Assembly: GCF_014873765.1 (NCBI RefSeq)
Contig: NZ_JADBGG010000008.1
Coordinates: forward strand, 1 to 64,000
Origin: Desulfomicrobium macestii
GTDB lineage: Bacteria; Desulfobacterota; Desulfovibrionia; Desulfovibrionales; Desulfomicrobiaceae
Direction: 5' to 3'
Length of the DNA: 64,000 nt
Every line of letters begins with the position of its first letter. Positions within the stretch are counted from its first letter, which is position 1. Below are positions 49,845-57,878 of this stretch, in pieces. Under the pieces are notes generated by a model. The model was given only the letters and a program-made list of their open reading frames with translations, had not been told where the DNA came from and did no database searches. Made by a program: the position numbers and the translations under genes.

Positions 49845-50934
49845 CGTACAAAATAACAAATTTATACCGGACTATCTCGTTACGCCTGGAGAGGTGCTGG
49901 CAGATTACCTTGATGATTTGGGCATGACCCAGGCCGAGCTTGCGGATCGAACAGGCTTGACCAAAAAAACCATCAACGAAATCATCAAGGCCAAGGCGCC
50001 CATAACTCCTGAAACGGCCTTGAAATTCGAACGCACACTGGGGCGCCCGGCCCACTTTTGGAGCAACCTGGAACGCCACTATCAAGACGACCTGACGCGA
50101 CTTGCCGAGCAGCGGCGCATGGCGTCGTATCTGGAATGGCTCAAGCGGGTGCCGGTTTCCACCATGGCAAAGCTGGGCTGGATTCCCAAGCTCAAGGATA
50201 CGTTCGAGCAGCTCGACGCGGTGCTGTGCTATTACGGCGTGGCATCTCCAACGCAATGGCAAACAGTCTGGAGCGAATATCAGGTTGCCTATCGGCAGAC
50301 TGCCAGATTCGAAGGGTGCGCGGAGGCCGTTTCCGCATGGCTCCGGCAAGGGGAAATCCAGGCTCAACGCATCGAGTGCGCCCCTTTTGATCGCAAGCGT
50401 TTTCTGGAGGTTCTTGACCTCATTCGCACCCTGACCACTGCCCCTCCCAATGTTTTCACGCCCCAACTGGTTTCCCTTTGCGCTTCCGCGGGAGTGGCCG
50501 TGGTTTTCGTCCCGGAACTGCCGAAGACAGGCACTTGGGGGGCTACCAGGTGGCTCGGAGATCGCGCGGTAATCCAACTCAGCCTACGCTATAAAAGCGA
50601 TGACCATCTCTGGTTCACCTTTTTCCACGAAGCCGGACACATCCTCAAGCATGGCCGCAAGACGGTGATCATAGAAGGCAACGGGCTCGATGACGAGAAA
50701 GAAAGGGAAGCTAACGCCTTTGCCAGAGACAGACTCATCCCACCGGCCGAGATGCGACGGCTTGTCAAGGCTGACAGTCTGTCGGCATCGGATATCAAAA
50801 CCTTTGCCGCAGAAATCGGGATCGCTCCCGGCATTGTCCTTGGACGCCTGCAACACGACGGGATAATTCCCTATAAGACGGGTCTTAACAGCCTGAAGAT
50901 GTTTTATCGGTGGAAAAGCGCGGATGATGAGTGA
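49837..50934 (+). CDS. HigA-type antitoxin with ImmA/IrrE peptidase domain
   Basis: This 365-residue protein has an N-terminal XRE/HigA helix-turn-helix (GMTQAELADRTGLTKKTINE, about residues 29-48) and a C-terminal ImmA/IrrE zinc-peptidase domain with the motif HEAGH at about residues 265-269. It should bind the toxin and the operator upstream. The peptidase domain suggests that it can also be cleaved or cleave a partner upon stress, as in ImmA-like regulators. It is much longer than plain HigA (about 100 residues). It overlaps the toxin gene, so translation is coupled. Confidence 0.88.
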   Translation: MNNVQNNKFIPDYLVTPGEVLADYLDDLGMTQAELADRTGLTKKTINEIIKAKAPITPETALKFERTLGRPAHFWSNLERHYQDDLTRLAEQRRMASYLEWLKRVPVSTMAKLGWIPKLKDTFEQLDAVLCYYGVASPTQWQTVWSEYQVAYRQTARFEGCAEAVSAWLRQGEIQAQRIECAPFDRKRFLEVLDLIRTLTTAPPNVFTPQLVSLCASAGVAVVFVPELPKTGTWGATRWLGDRAVIQLSLRYKSDDHLWFTFFHEAGHILKHGRKTVIIEGNGLDDEKEREANAFARDRLIPPAEMRRLVKADSLSASDIKTFAAEIGIAPGIVLGRLQHDGIIPYKTGLNSLKMFYRWKSADDE

Positions 50935-51039
50935 TGGATCAGGCGGTGGGATTCAGGAAGAAATTGAAATCCAAGGCCAGACATTGAATTGCTTAGCCCT
51001 GACCATTCCGGAAAAAATGGAGTTTATCATTTAACTGAC

Positions 51040-51317
51040 TCCAAAAAATCAAGATTCAAAGTTAGATCCCAGTTTCACAGTTTCAATGCTGCTTTCAGGG
51101 TTGGCGAGCAGACTGGAGCCCGAGGCGGACCCGTTGATGTGTTTTCCGACGCCCTGCTGCACGTGGTGCGCAAAGCTCTGGCCACAGAAGCCGTGCTCGA
51201 AAAGAAAATGGCGACTCTGGCGAACTGGGCTGGAAAGACAGCGACATCCTCGATGCGTGCGCCCAAGGCACCGCCATCATTGATATGTCGTACCTGATCA
51301 AGGCCTTTGAGAAGTAG
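51040..51317 (+). pseudogene. decayed gene remnant of unknown family
   Basis: Two reading frames each carry protein-like sequence that stops or starts abruptly. One contains DALLHVVRKALATEAVLEKK (about 51150-51210), and a different frame continues with DSDILDACAQGTAIIDM and ends at a stop near 51317. Joining them needs one frameshift, and no good start or ribosome site is seen. I do not recognise the family. The stretch 50935-51039 shows nothing else. Confidence 0.4.
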
Positions 51318-51338
51318 GCCAAAGCCCGGCCGAACTGG

Positions 51339-52649
51339 CTACTCTTCCTCCTGCTCCACCCCCAGCCGCTCCCACTGCTCCCGGGCTTCGGCCTGCGCCG
51401 ATGCGATCCGTTCTGCCTCCCAGGGTTCGATGACCAGCGCTTCGGCCACAAGCTGCCAGATGTATTTCACCTCGTAGGTGCAATCGGGGTAGAATTTGGG
51501 GATGCGGCGCATGATCTGGTCGCGGCAGTTGGAGCAGCCCACGACCACCACGTCCGCGCCCGAATCCTTGATCTGCTGATATTTGTAGCGCGCGTGCCAG
51601 GCCGACTCCTGCTCGAAGGGCATGGGCCACATGCCGCCGCCCGCTCCGCAACAGAAATTCTTCTCGCGGGTCGGGGTCAGTTCCACGAAATCATCGACGC
51701 AGGCCGCCACGATCTCGCGCGGTTCGTCGAAATAGCCCTTGCCGTAATGCGCCGCCAGTTCGCGGCCGTGCTTGCACGAATCGTGAAAGGTGAAACGCCG
51801 GCCCTTGTGCACGCTCTTGTCCAGGCGAACGCGGCCCTCGCGGATCAGTTTCAGAAGATAATCGTAGAGATAGACGAAATCCACGGCACTGTCCGGATTT
51901 TCCGCCGCCAGCGCGCTCATGCCCTTGCGGCAGCCATACGAACCGCCACCGCAGTCGGGCATGATCATGGTTTTTATGGCGCAGGACTGCATGTATTCGA
52001 TCTTGCGGCGGGCAAGCTCGCGATTGCCGTCATAGTTGCCGGTGAAGAGCGCCCAGTCCACGGCCTCCCAGCCGGTGGAGGGCACGGTCCAGTTTTCGCG
52101 GGCGGCGTAGAAAATCTTCCACCACCAGAACTGGTCCTCGAAATCGCCGTAGACTTCCTTGGAATTGGGAAAAAAGAGGATGTCCGCGCCCTTCTTGTCC
52201 ACAGGCACATGAAATCCCGGACATTCCTGAGCCAGGTCCCGGCCCAGGTCGTACATGCCGCCGAGGTAGTCTTCCCGGCTGATGGCCAGATTGTTGCCCG
52301 TGGCCAGATTGTTGGCCATGCCCTTGTGCAGCGATCCGGGAACCGCCTCGCGCGGCCGCAGGCTTTTCATGTGGGCCATGACTGACGGAATGTCGATGCC
52401 CGCCGGACAGACTCCCGCGCAGCGGCCGCAACCCGTGCACAGCCAGGGAAAATTGGAAGCCACGACTTCATCCGCCATCCCATTGGCCAGAAGACGCATG
52501 ACCTTGCGCGTATCCCACCCCGCCATGCCCGGCGTCCCCGTGATCGGACAGCCATTGGCGCAGGAGCCGCAGACCATGCAGGCTGAAAAATCGAACCGCT
52601 CCAAAAAGGAGCGCAAATCCGGACTCATGAAACAAGATGGAGTGCTCAT
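51339..52649 (-). CDS. HdrD/DsrK/TmcB-like iron-sulfur protein
   Basis: This 436-residue protein has two N-terminal [4Fe-4S] motifs (CMVCGSCANGCP and CTGCGRCAGVCP) and a C-terminal CCG-type catalytic region with DSCKHGRE, NFCCGAGGGM and VVGCSNCRDQ. These match the heterodisulfide reductase subunit D family, including DsrK, HmeD and TmcB of sulfate reducers, which reduce a disulfide or pass electrons across a complex. No cytochrome or membrane partner is encoded next to it, so the specific complex is undecided. The start at 52649 gives the shortest sensible N-terminus; its ribosome site is weak. Confidence 0.85.
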   Translation of the reverse strand: MSTPSCFMSPDLRSFLERFDFSACMVCGSCANGCPITGTPGMAGWDTRKVMRLLANGMADEVVASNFPWLCTGCGRCAGVCPAGIDIPSVMAHMKSLRPREAVPGSLHKGMANNLATGNNLAISREDYLGGMYDLGRDLAQECPGFHVPVDKKGADILFFPNSKEVYGDFEDQFWWWKIFYAARENWTVPSTGWEAVDWALFTGNYDGNRELARRKIEYMQSCAIKTMIMPDCGGGSYGCRKGMSALAAENPDSAVDFVYLYDYLLKLIREGRVRLDKSVHKGRRFTFHDSCKHGRELAAHYGKGYFDEPREIVAACVDDFVELTPTREKNFCCGAGGGMWPMPFEQESAWHARYKYQQIKDSGADVVVVGCSNCRDQIMRRIPKFYPDCTYEVKYIWQLVAEALVIEPWEAERIASAQAEAREQWERLGVEQEEE

Positions 52650-52952
52650 GGCTACCCTTGCCCAAAAAAAATTATCACACACACAATTTTGTGATTAAAA
52701 TTATCTTTCAGATATTTTCACAAGTCAACATGATATGTTCGTTTTCGAAAATGGCAACGGGTCACTCAAACTTCGAAATCCGCCAATTTTGGACGATCAT
52801 CAGATCAGAATAAAACTTGTTATCATAACTGAAAGATAAAAAATGAGAATACGTATAAATGAGTATTCTTCTCTTCGCGCTCTTGAATTTTTAAGTATTT
52901 CAAGCTAGACGCGCAAACAAGAACGTCCACCCTCCAAATCCAAGGACCGTCT
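52650..52952. other. divergent promoter region, Fe-S protein and nitrilase
   Basis: About 300 AT-rich bases between two divergent genes. Near 52682-52693 it contains the inverted repeat CACAA-TT-TTGTG, which may be an operator. No consensus promoter was assigned and no gene is seen. Confidence 0.4.
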
Positions 52953-53738
52953 ATGCGCATCGGACTCGCCACTGCCCCCGTTCCCATGTCGATGGAGCAT
53001 TCGCTCCGGAACATCCTCGATTTCATGGACCAGGCCGCTTCTTTTGACGTGGACCTGCTCTGTTTTCCCGAAGCATATCTGCCCGGAATGCGCGGCCAGC
53101 ATTTTTCCATTCCCCTGTGTGAACAAGCAGAGCTGCGCGAAGCCTTGGAGATGGAGTGCAAGGCCGCGGCCGACCATGAAATGGGAGTCATACTGCCCAT
53201 GGAATGGCCTTCGGAGCAAGGGCGCTACAACCTTGTACAGGTTATTTCACCCGAAGGCAGGATCATGGGACGCCAGTGCAAGACCCAACTCGATCCAGGC
53301 GAAGAAGGAATTTATATCCCCGGCCGGGGGCGGCAGATTTTCGAAATGAACGGAGTCAAGTTTGGAGTGGTCATATGCCATGAGGGATGGCGCTACCCGG
53401 AAACCGTCCGCTGGTCGGCCTGCCGGGGAGCCCAGATCGTCTTCCATCCCCAATGCACCGGCAGCAACACGACCGGACGCACGTCCCAGGCCTGGGGAGA
53501 CCCGGACGGCCCCTATTACGAGATGGCCATGGTCTGCCGCAGCGTTGAAAACGGCATCTTTTTCGCCAGCGTGAACTATGCCCTCGATTACCAGGACTCG
53601 GCCACCAGCCTGGTCGCACCCGACGGCTCCTGCCTGGCGCATCAGCCCTACGGGCAGCCGGGGCTTCTGGTCCAGCAACTGGAGTTGGAACTGGCCACGG
53701 GCCTGCCCGCCAAGCGCTACGCGCCGGACCGCTACTAG
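52953..53738 (+). CDS. carbon-nitrogen hydrolase (nitrilase superfamily)
   Basis: This 261-residue cytoplasmic amidase-type enzyme has the catalytic triad of the nitrilase superfamily: Glu in CFPEAYLPG, Lys in CKTQLDPGE, and Cys in VVICHEGW. The glutamate, lysine and cysteine are spaced as in the family, and the length is normal. It could hydrolyse an amide or carbamoyl group; the substrate is not evident. It stands alone, ending 10 bases from a convergent regulator gene. AAGGA precedes the ATG. Confidence 0.88.
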   Translation: MRIGLATAPVPMSMEHSLRNILDFMDQAASFDVDLLCFPEAYLPGMRGQHFSIPLCEQAELREALEMECKAAADHEMGVILPMEWPSEQGRYNLVQVISPEGRIMGRQCKTQLDPGEEGIYIPGRGRQIFEMNGVKFGVVICHEGWRYPETVRWSACRGAQIVFHPQCTGSNTTGRTSQAWGDPDGPYYEMAMVCRSVENGIFFASVNYALDYQDSATSLVAPDGSCLAHQPYGQPGLLVQQLELELATGLPAKRYAPDRY

Positions 53739-53748
53739 AACACGTCCT

Positions 53749-55083
53749 TCACGAATCGAGCCCGAACTTCTTCATCTTGCTGCGCAGGGTGACCCTGGTC
53801 ACCCCCAGCACGCGCGCGGCCTCGCTCTTGTTGTTGCCCACCTGCTCCAGGGTGCGTGCGATGGCCTCGCGCTCCGCATCCTCCAATGATTGCCCGCCGG
53901 ACGGACCCGTGTCCGACTTCGCGGACCCGCGCAGAGTCGCGGGCAGGTCATTCTCCGTGACGAATTCGCCCGGCGAAAGGATGACCGCGCGCTCCACCAC
54001 ATTCTCCAGCTCACGCACGTTGCCGGGCCAGTCGTAATGAAGCATCAGGTCCATGACTCGGGGTGAAAAACCGCGATAGCTCTTGCGGTTGCGTTCAGCG
54101 AAGCGGTGCAGGAAATGCCGGGCCAACAGGGGAATGTCCTCGGGCCTCTCCCTGAGCGCGGGAACACGCAGGGCGATGACGTTCAGGCGGTAATACAAAT
54201 CCTCTCGAAAGCCGCCGTCCCGGACTTCCGCCTCAAGGTCGCGGTTGGTCGCGGCGAGAACCCGCACGTCCACGCGGATGGATCTATCGCTGCCCAGGCG
54301 CTGCACCTCCCCCTGCTGCAAGGCGCGCAGGAGTTTGGCCTGCAACCCGGGAGCCATCTCTCCGATCTCGTCCAGAAAGAGGGTGCCGCCGTCGGCCTGC
54401 ACGAACCGTCCGTCCCGCTGACGCTGCGCCCCGGTGTACGCCCCCTTTTCATGCCCGAAGAGCTCGCTTTCGAGCAGATTTTCCGCCAGGGCCGCGCAGT
54501 TGACCGTGACCATCGGTCTGGCCTTGCGCGGACTCCCCTCGTGCAGCGCCTTGGCCACCAGCTCCTTGCCCGTGCCGGATTCGCCCAGGATCAGCACGGA
54601 TGCTTCGGATGGGGCCACGGCCCGGATCATGGCCGTAAGCTCGCGCATGGGGGGCGAGTCGCCGATCATCTCCGAAACCGGGTCCGCCGCGCCGCCGGCC
54701 CCCACCACGCGCTGAGCCCCGCCCTGCTCCAACGCCCGTTCAAGGCCGGTGCGCAGCTCGTTAAAATCAAGAGGCTTGTGCAGATAGTCCAGAGCTCCGG
54801 CTTTCAGGGCCTGGACCGCGACGTCCACGGAAGAATAGGCGGTCATGATCAGCACGGGCAGATAGGGGTTGTAGCTCTTTATCCGGCGCAAGGCCTCGAT
54901 CCCGTCCACCTCGGCCATGCGCACGTCGGTCAGGACCACGTCGTAGGCGCGCTCGCGCACCCTGGTCACGGCCATGGCCCCGTCATCCGCCGTATCGACC
55001 TCGTATCCCCAGCTGCCGAGCATGGCCACGAGCATGGTCATGTGGGCCCGGTCATCATCAACCACCAGAATTCGCGCCTTCAT
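53749..55083 (-). CDS. ZraR-like sigma54 response regulator
   Basis: This 444-residue NtrC-type activator has a receiver (VVDDDRAH; phosphoacceptor Asp in VVLTDVRMAEVDG), an AAA+ sigma54 domain with Walker A GESGTGKE and the contact loop GAYTGA, and a C-terminal Fis-type helix-turn-helix (NNKSEAARVLGVTRVTLRSK). It overlaps the kinase gene by 4 bases and probably activates the ZraP-like gene at 57194 through a sigma54-type promoter. The relation to the Zra system is inferred from the kinase and the small protein nearby. Confidence 0.9.
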   Translation of the reverse strand: MKARILVVDDDRAHMTMLVAMLGSWGYEVDTADDGAMAVTRVRERAYDVVLTDVRMAEVDGIEALRRIKSYNPYLPVLIMTAYSSVDVAVQALKAGALDYLHKPLDFNELRTGLERALEQGGAQRVVGAGGAADPVSEMIGDSPPMRELTAMIRAVAPSEASVLILGESGTGKELVAKALHEGSPRKARPMVTVNCAALAENLLESELFGHEKGAYTGAQRQRDGRFVQADGGTLFLDEIGEMAPGLQAKLLRALQQGEVQRLGSDRSIRVDVRVLAATNRDLEAEVRDGGFREDLYYRLNVIALRVPALRERPEDIPLLARHFLHRFAERNRKSYRGFSPRVMDLMLHYDWPGNVRELENVVERAVILSPGEFVTENDLPATLRGSAKSDTGPSGGQSLEDAEREAIARTLEQVGNNKSEAARVLGVTRVTLRSKMKKFGLDS

Positions 55084-56432
55084 CGATTTTCTCCCTTTAC
55101 AGGCAGATCAAGGGTCACTTGCGTGCCCTGCCCCGGCTCGGACGCAATCCGCACCTGTCCGCCGTGGGCCTCCACCATGGTTCTGACCGTGGCCAGCCCA
55201 AGGCCGGTCCCTTGATTCTTGGTGGTGAAATACGGGTCGAATATCCTGTCCAGATCCTGCGCCGGGATTCCGTGGCCGGTGTCGCTCACCCGCAATTCAA
55301 GCCGGTCCTTCACGCGCTGCGCGGAAACGGTCAGGACGCCTCCTTGCGGCATGGCCTGGATGGCGTTCAGGAACAGATTCAGCAGGACTTGCAGCATGCG
55401 GTCCGGGTCGAGAGACTGTTTCTCAAGTTCCGCGATCCGGGTTTGCACGGCGATGCCCTTGCCCTGGCAATCACCTTCCACGAGCTTCAGGGCATGCCGG
55501 ACAAGGTCGGACACATCGGTGGGCGCAAGGCGCGGCTGCGCAGGGTGGGTCAGCTCAAGCAGCTCGGTCACGACACGGTTCAGGCGGTCGACCTCGCCGA
55601 TCATGACCTCGGCCAGTTCCCGATCCTGGGTCCCGGCTTCGAACTTGGCACCGAAATAGGTGGCAAAGCCCTTGATGGAGCTCAAGGGATTGCGGATCTC
55701 GTGGGCCACTCCGGCGGCAAGGGTGCCAAGCGCGGCCAGGCGTTCCTGCCGGGCCACCTCTCTTTCAAGCCCAGCCACCTTGCGTCGCCAGAAAAGCGTG
55801 ACCGCTCCAGCAAAGGCCAGGGCCAGGCCAAGGCCACCGGCCATGGCCAGGGTCAGGACATCCTTGCGAACGGCGCGCAGATAGAGCGAGGCGTCAAGGC
55901 CCACTACGATGAGCGTGTGCTCATCGACAGAATTCGGGAAGGCTTCGTGCATCATGCCGCCATGCATGGCGCGCCGGGGCGGACGGGAATAGCGATAGAC
56001 CACGAAGAGCGGATCATCGCCGGGCTGGATGATGGCCCACGCGGGCTCCGTGGATGCGGGCAGGGCGGATAACGCCTCCGCCGTGACGCCGCTGCCGGGC
56101 TCGGCCTCGCTCAGGGCCTCGAAGCGCCCTGCCGCGTCGATCAGCCCCAAAAAGCGCAGGTCCCCCTGCCGGATCATCTCGTCCATGAGGAAACGCAGGC
56201 GGAACTGCCTCCCCTCCTGCCCGCGCATGCCCATGCGCCGGGCGGCCTCCACGGACCGGATCAAGGTCTCCCCCTGGGTGGTCAGGATGCGGGCGATGGT
56301 GCGCTGCTCCCGCGCGCGTCCCTCCACGGCGAGCCAGATCAGGATCGCGGCCGCCAGCACCGCCGGCACAAAGAGGACCAGACCGCGCCGCCGCCAGAAA
56401 ATGGATGTCGAAAGAGGTGCCTGATTGGTCAT
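55080..56432 (-). CDS. ZraS-like sensor histidine kinase
   Basis: This 450-residue membrane kinase has a periplasmic sensor between two membrane segments (about residues 15-32 and 195-217). The sensor contains a His/Met-rich stretch, RAMHGGMMHEAF, which could bind metal. HisKA contains AHEIRNPLSSIKGF, and the ATPase domain ends with GTGLGLATVRTMVEAHGG. It is cotranscribed with the sigma54 regulator by an ATGA-type overlap. The length and layout match ZraS/HydH kinases, which respond to zinc, lead or envelope stress. Confidence 0.9.
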   Translation of the reverse strand: MTNQAPLSTSIFWRRRGLVLFVPAVLAAAILIWLAVEGRAREQRTIARILTTQGETLIRSVEAARRMGMRGQEGRQFRLRFLMDEMIRQGDLRFLGLIDAAGRFEALSEAEPGSGVTAEALSALPASTEPAWAIIQPGDDPLFVVYRYSRPPRRAMHGGMMHEAFPNSVDEHTLIVVGLDASLYLRAVRKDVLTLAMAGGLGLALAFAGAVTLFWRRKVAGLEREVARQERLAALGTLAAGVAHEIRNPLSSIKGFATYFGAKFEAGTQDRELAEVMIGEVDRLNRVVTELLELTHPAQPRLAPTDVSDLVRHALKLVEGDCQGKGIAVQTRIAELEKQSLDPDRMLQVLLNLFLNAIQAMPQGGVLTVSAQRVKDRLELRVSDTGHGIPAQDLDRIFDPYFTTKNQGTGLGLATVRTMVEAHGGQVRIASEPGQGTQVTLDLPVKGENR

Positions 56433-56665
56433 TGCCCGTGCCGTCCTTGAAGCGAGGCGTGCCCGGCACGCCTCGCGGTCTGATTGTCATTCTTGAACAT
56501 GGAAACTACCAACGAAGCCCACGTCTAGCAAATACCCTGCCTGCCCGGTCATGACAGGCACCCCTCGCTGTTTCCCTTGACGTTGACGGACTCCAGGAAT
56601 CCTCGCCCACGCGCGCATTGCCACGCAGGAAAGGATTTCGTAGGCAGGCCGAAAAGGAGCGCATC

Positions 56666-56995
56666 ATGAGCCTTAACGAACTGCAGGAAGATGTCGATGC
56701 CTGGGTAAAGACAATCGGGGTTCGCTATTTTTCCGAGCTGACCAATCTTGGCATTCTCATGGAAGAGGTCGGCGAGGTGGCCCGCATCATGACCCGCCGT
56801 TACGGAGACCAGAGCTTCAAGGACAACGAGAAAACCGATTTGGGCGACGAGCTGGCCGATGTCCTTTTTGTGCTGACCTGCATCGCCAACCAGACCGGGG
56901 TCGATCTGACGGACGCCATGCGCCGCAACCTCGAAAAGAAAACCCTGCGCGACAAAAATCGCCACAAAAACAATCCAAAACTGCATTCGGAGTGA
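56666..56995 (+). CDS. MazG-like nucleotide pyrophosphohydrolase
   Basis: This 109-residue all-alpha NTP pyrophosphohydrolase has the metal motif EEVGEVARIM (about 33-42) paired with DLGDELADVLF (about 58-68), as in MazG-type enzymes. It removes pyrophosphate from nucleotides, perhaps non-canonical ones. The ATG follows AAGGAG. It is divergent from the kinase gene and precedes the metal-stress gene, but the palindrome and sigma54-type promoter between them suggest separate control. Confidence 0.88.
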   Translation: MSLNELQEDVDAWVKTIGVRYFSELTNLGILMEEVGEVARIMTRRYGDQSFKDNEKTDLGDELADVLFVLTCIANQTGVDLTDAMRRNLEKKTLRDKNRHKNNPKLHSE

Positions 56996-56997
56996 AC

Positions 56998-57042
56998 CTG
57001 GTCAGAATCTGACCAGAAGCTTCAGGCAGGTGGTCAGATTCT
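56998..57042. promoter_or_regulatory. probable ZraR enhancer sites
   Basis: A perfect 19-base palindrome, CTGGTCAGA-A-TCTGACCAG, lies at 56998-57016. A partial second copy, TGGTCAGATTCT, lies at 57031-57042. They sit about 95-135 bases upstream of the sigma54-type promoter, the usual distance for an activator site. No T run follows the palindrome, so a terminator for mazG is less likely. Confidence 0.6.
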
Positions 57043-57132
57043 ATCCGCTCTCACGAGGCCCGAAATAGCACAATCAACAGTCGTAGTTTTAAAAATCAAA
57101 TAAAACAGCAAGTTGAAGAACAAAACCCACTC

Positions 57133-57148
57133 TGGCACGCCCCTTGAT
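57133..57148 (+). promoter_or_regulatory. sigma54-type promoter of the ZraP-like gene
   Basis: TGGCACG-CCCC-TTGAT matches the -24/-12 consensus with perfect -24 and correct spacing; the -12 box has A for C. It lies about 45 bases before the coding start. Confidence 0.7.
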
Positions 57149-57193
57149 ATCCTCTTTGGTACATTCGCTAATCAAAACCATTTGGAGGATCTC

Positions 57194-57766
57194 ATGAAAA
57201 GAACGACAAGCATCGCAATCCTGGCCATTTTCGGCATCATCGTACTCAGCACCCTGACTTTCGCCGGCCCCATGCGCGGCAACGGCGGCATGGGTGGCAT
57301 GGGCGGCGCCGGGGACTGCACGGGCCGGAACATGAACCCTGCCATCCAGCAATTGCCCCAGGAAAAGCAGGACCAGCTCAAGAGCATCCTGGACGAACAC
57401 CGCAAGGACATGGCCCCCATGCACAACGCCATGTGGGAGAAGCACACCCTGCTCAAGGCCCTGTCCGGCAACCCCAACACCAAGCCTGAAACCATCACCG
57501 CCCTGGTCGGCGAATTGAGCGACCTGCGCGTCCAGATGCAGACCAAGCGCGAAGCCCTGCAGGCCAGGGTGAGCAAGGAAATCGGCATCGACCTGCCCAT
57601 GGGTTTTGGCATGCATGACCGCCGGGGCAAGGGCGGACATGGCCGTGGCCACGGTGAATTCGGCCAGCGCGGCATGGGCCGGGGCATGAATCCCGGCATG
57701 AATCCTGGCATAGGTCCGGACATGGTGCCAGCCCCGAACGACGCTCCCGCCACTCCGGGCGCATAA
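57194..57766 (+). CDS. zraP: ZraP/Spy-like periplasmic metal-stress protein
   Basis: This 190-residue exported protein has a signal peptide (cleavage probably after TLTFA), a Gly/Met-rich stretch, a central helical domain of the ZraP/CpxP type (QQLPQEKQDQLKSILDEH), and a long C-terminal tail rich in Gly, His and Met (GKGGHGRGHGEFGQRG). Such proteins chaperone the envelope and bind zinc. GGAGG lies just before the start. The sigma54-type promoter, upstream palindromes and nearby kinase-regulator pair together make a complete Zra-like circuit. Confidence 0.85.
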   Translation: MKRTTSIAILAIFGIIVLSTLTFAGPMRGNGGMGGMGGAGDCTGRNMNPAIQQLPQEKQDQLKSILDEHRKDMAPMHNAMWEKHTLLKALSGNPNTKPETITALVGELSDLRVQMQTKREALQARVSKEIGIDLPMGFGMHDRRGKGGHGRGHGEFGQRGMGRGMNPGMNPGIGPDMVPAPNDAPATPGA

Positions 57767-57813
57767 GGCACATCAAGCAAATCCCTTCGCACTCAGGGCG
57801 ACATCGCCTGCCG

Positions 57814-57837
57814 GGCGGCCTTCGGGCCGCCTTTTTT
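57814..57837 (+). terminator. terminator of the ZraP-like gene
   Basis: The stem GGCGGCC/GGCCGCC with a TTCG loop is followed by six T residues. Confidence 0.93.
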
Positions 57838-57878
57838 GTTCTTGCCCACTCGGGCGAGGGGGCCTATAGGCCCGAACC

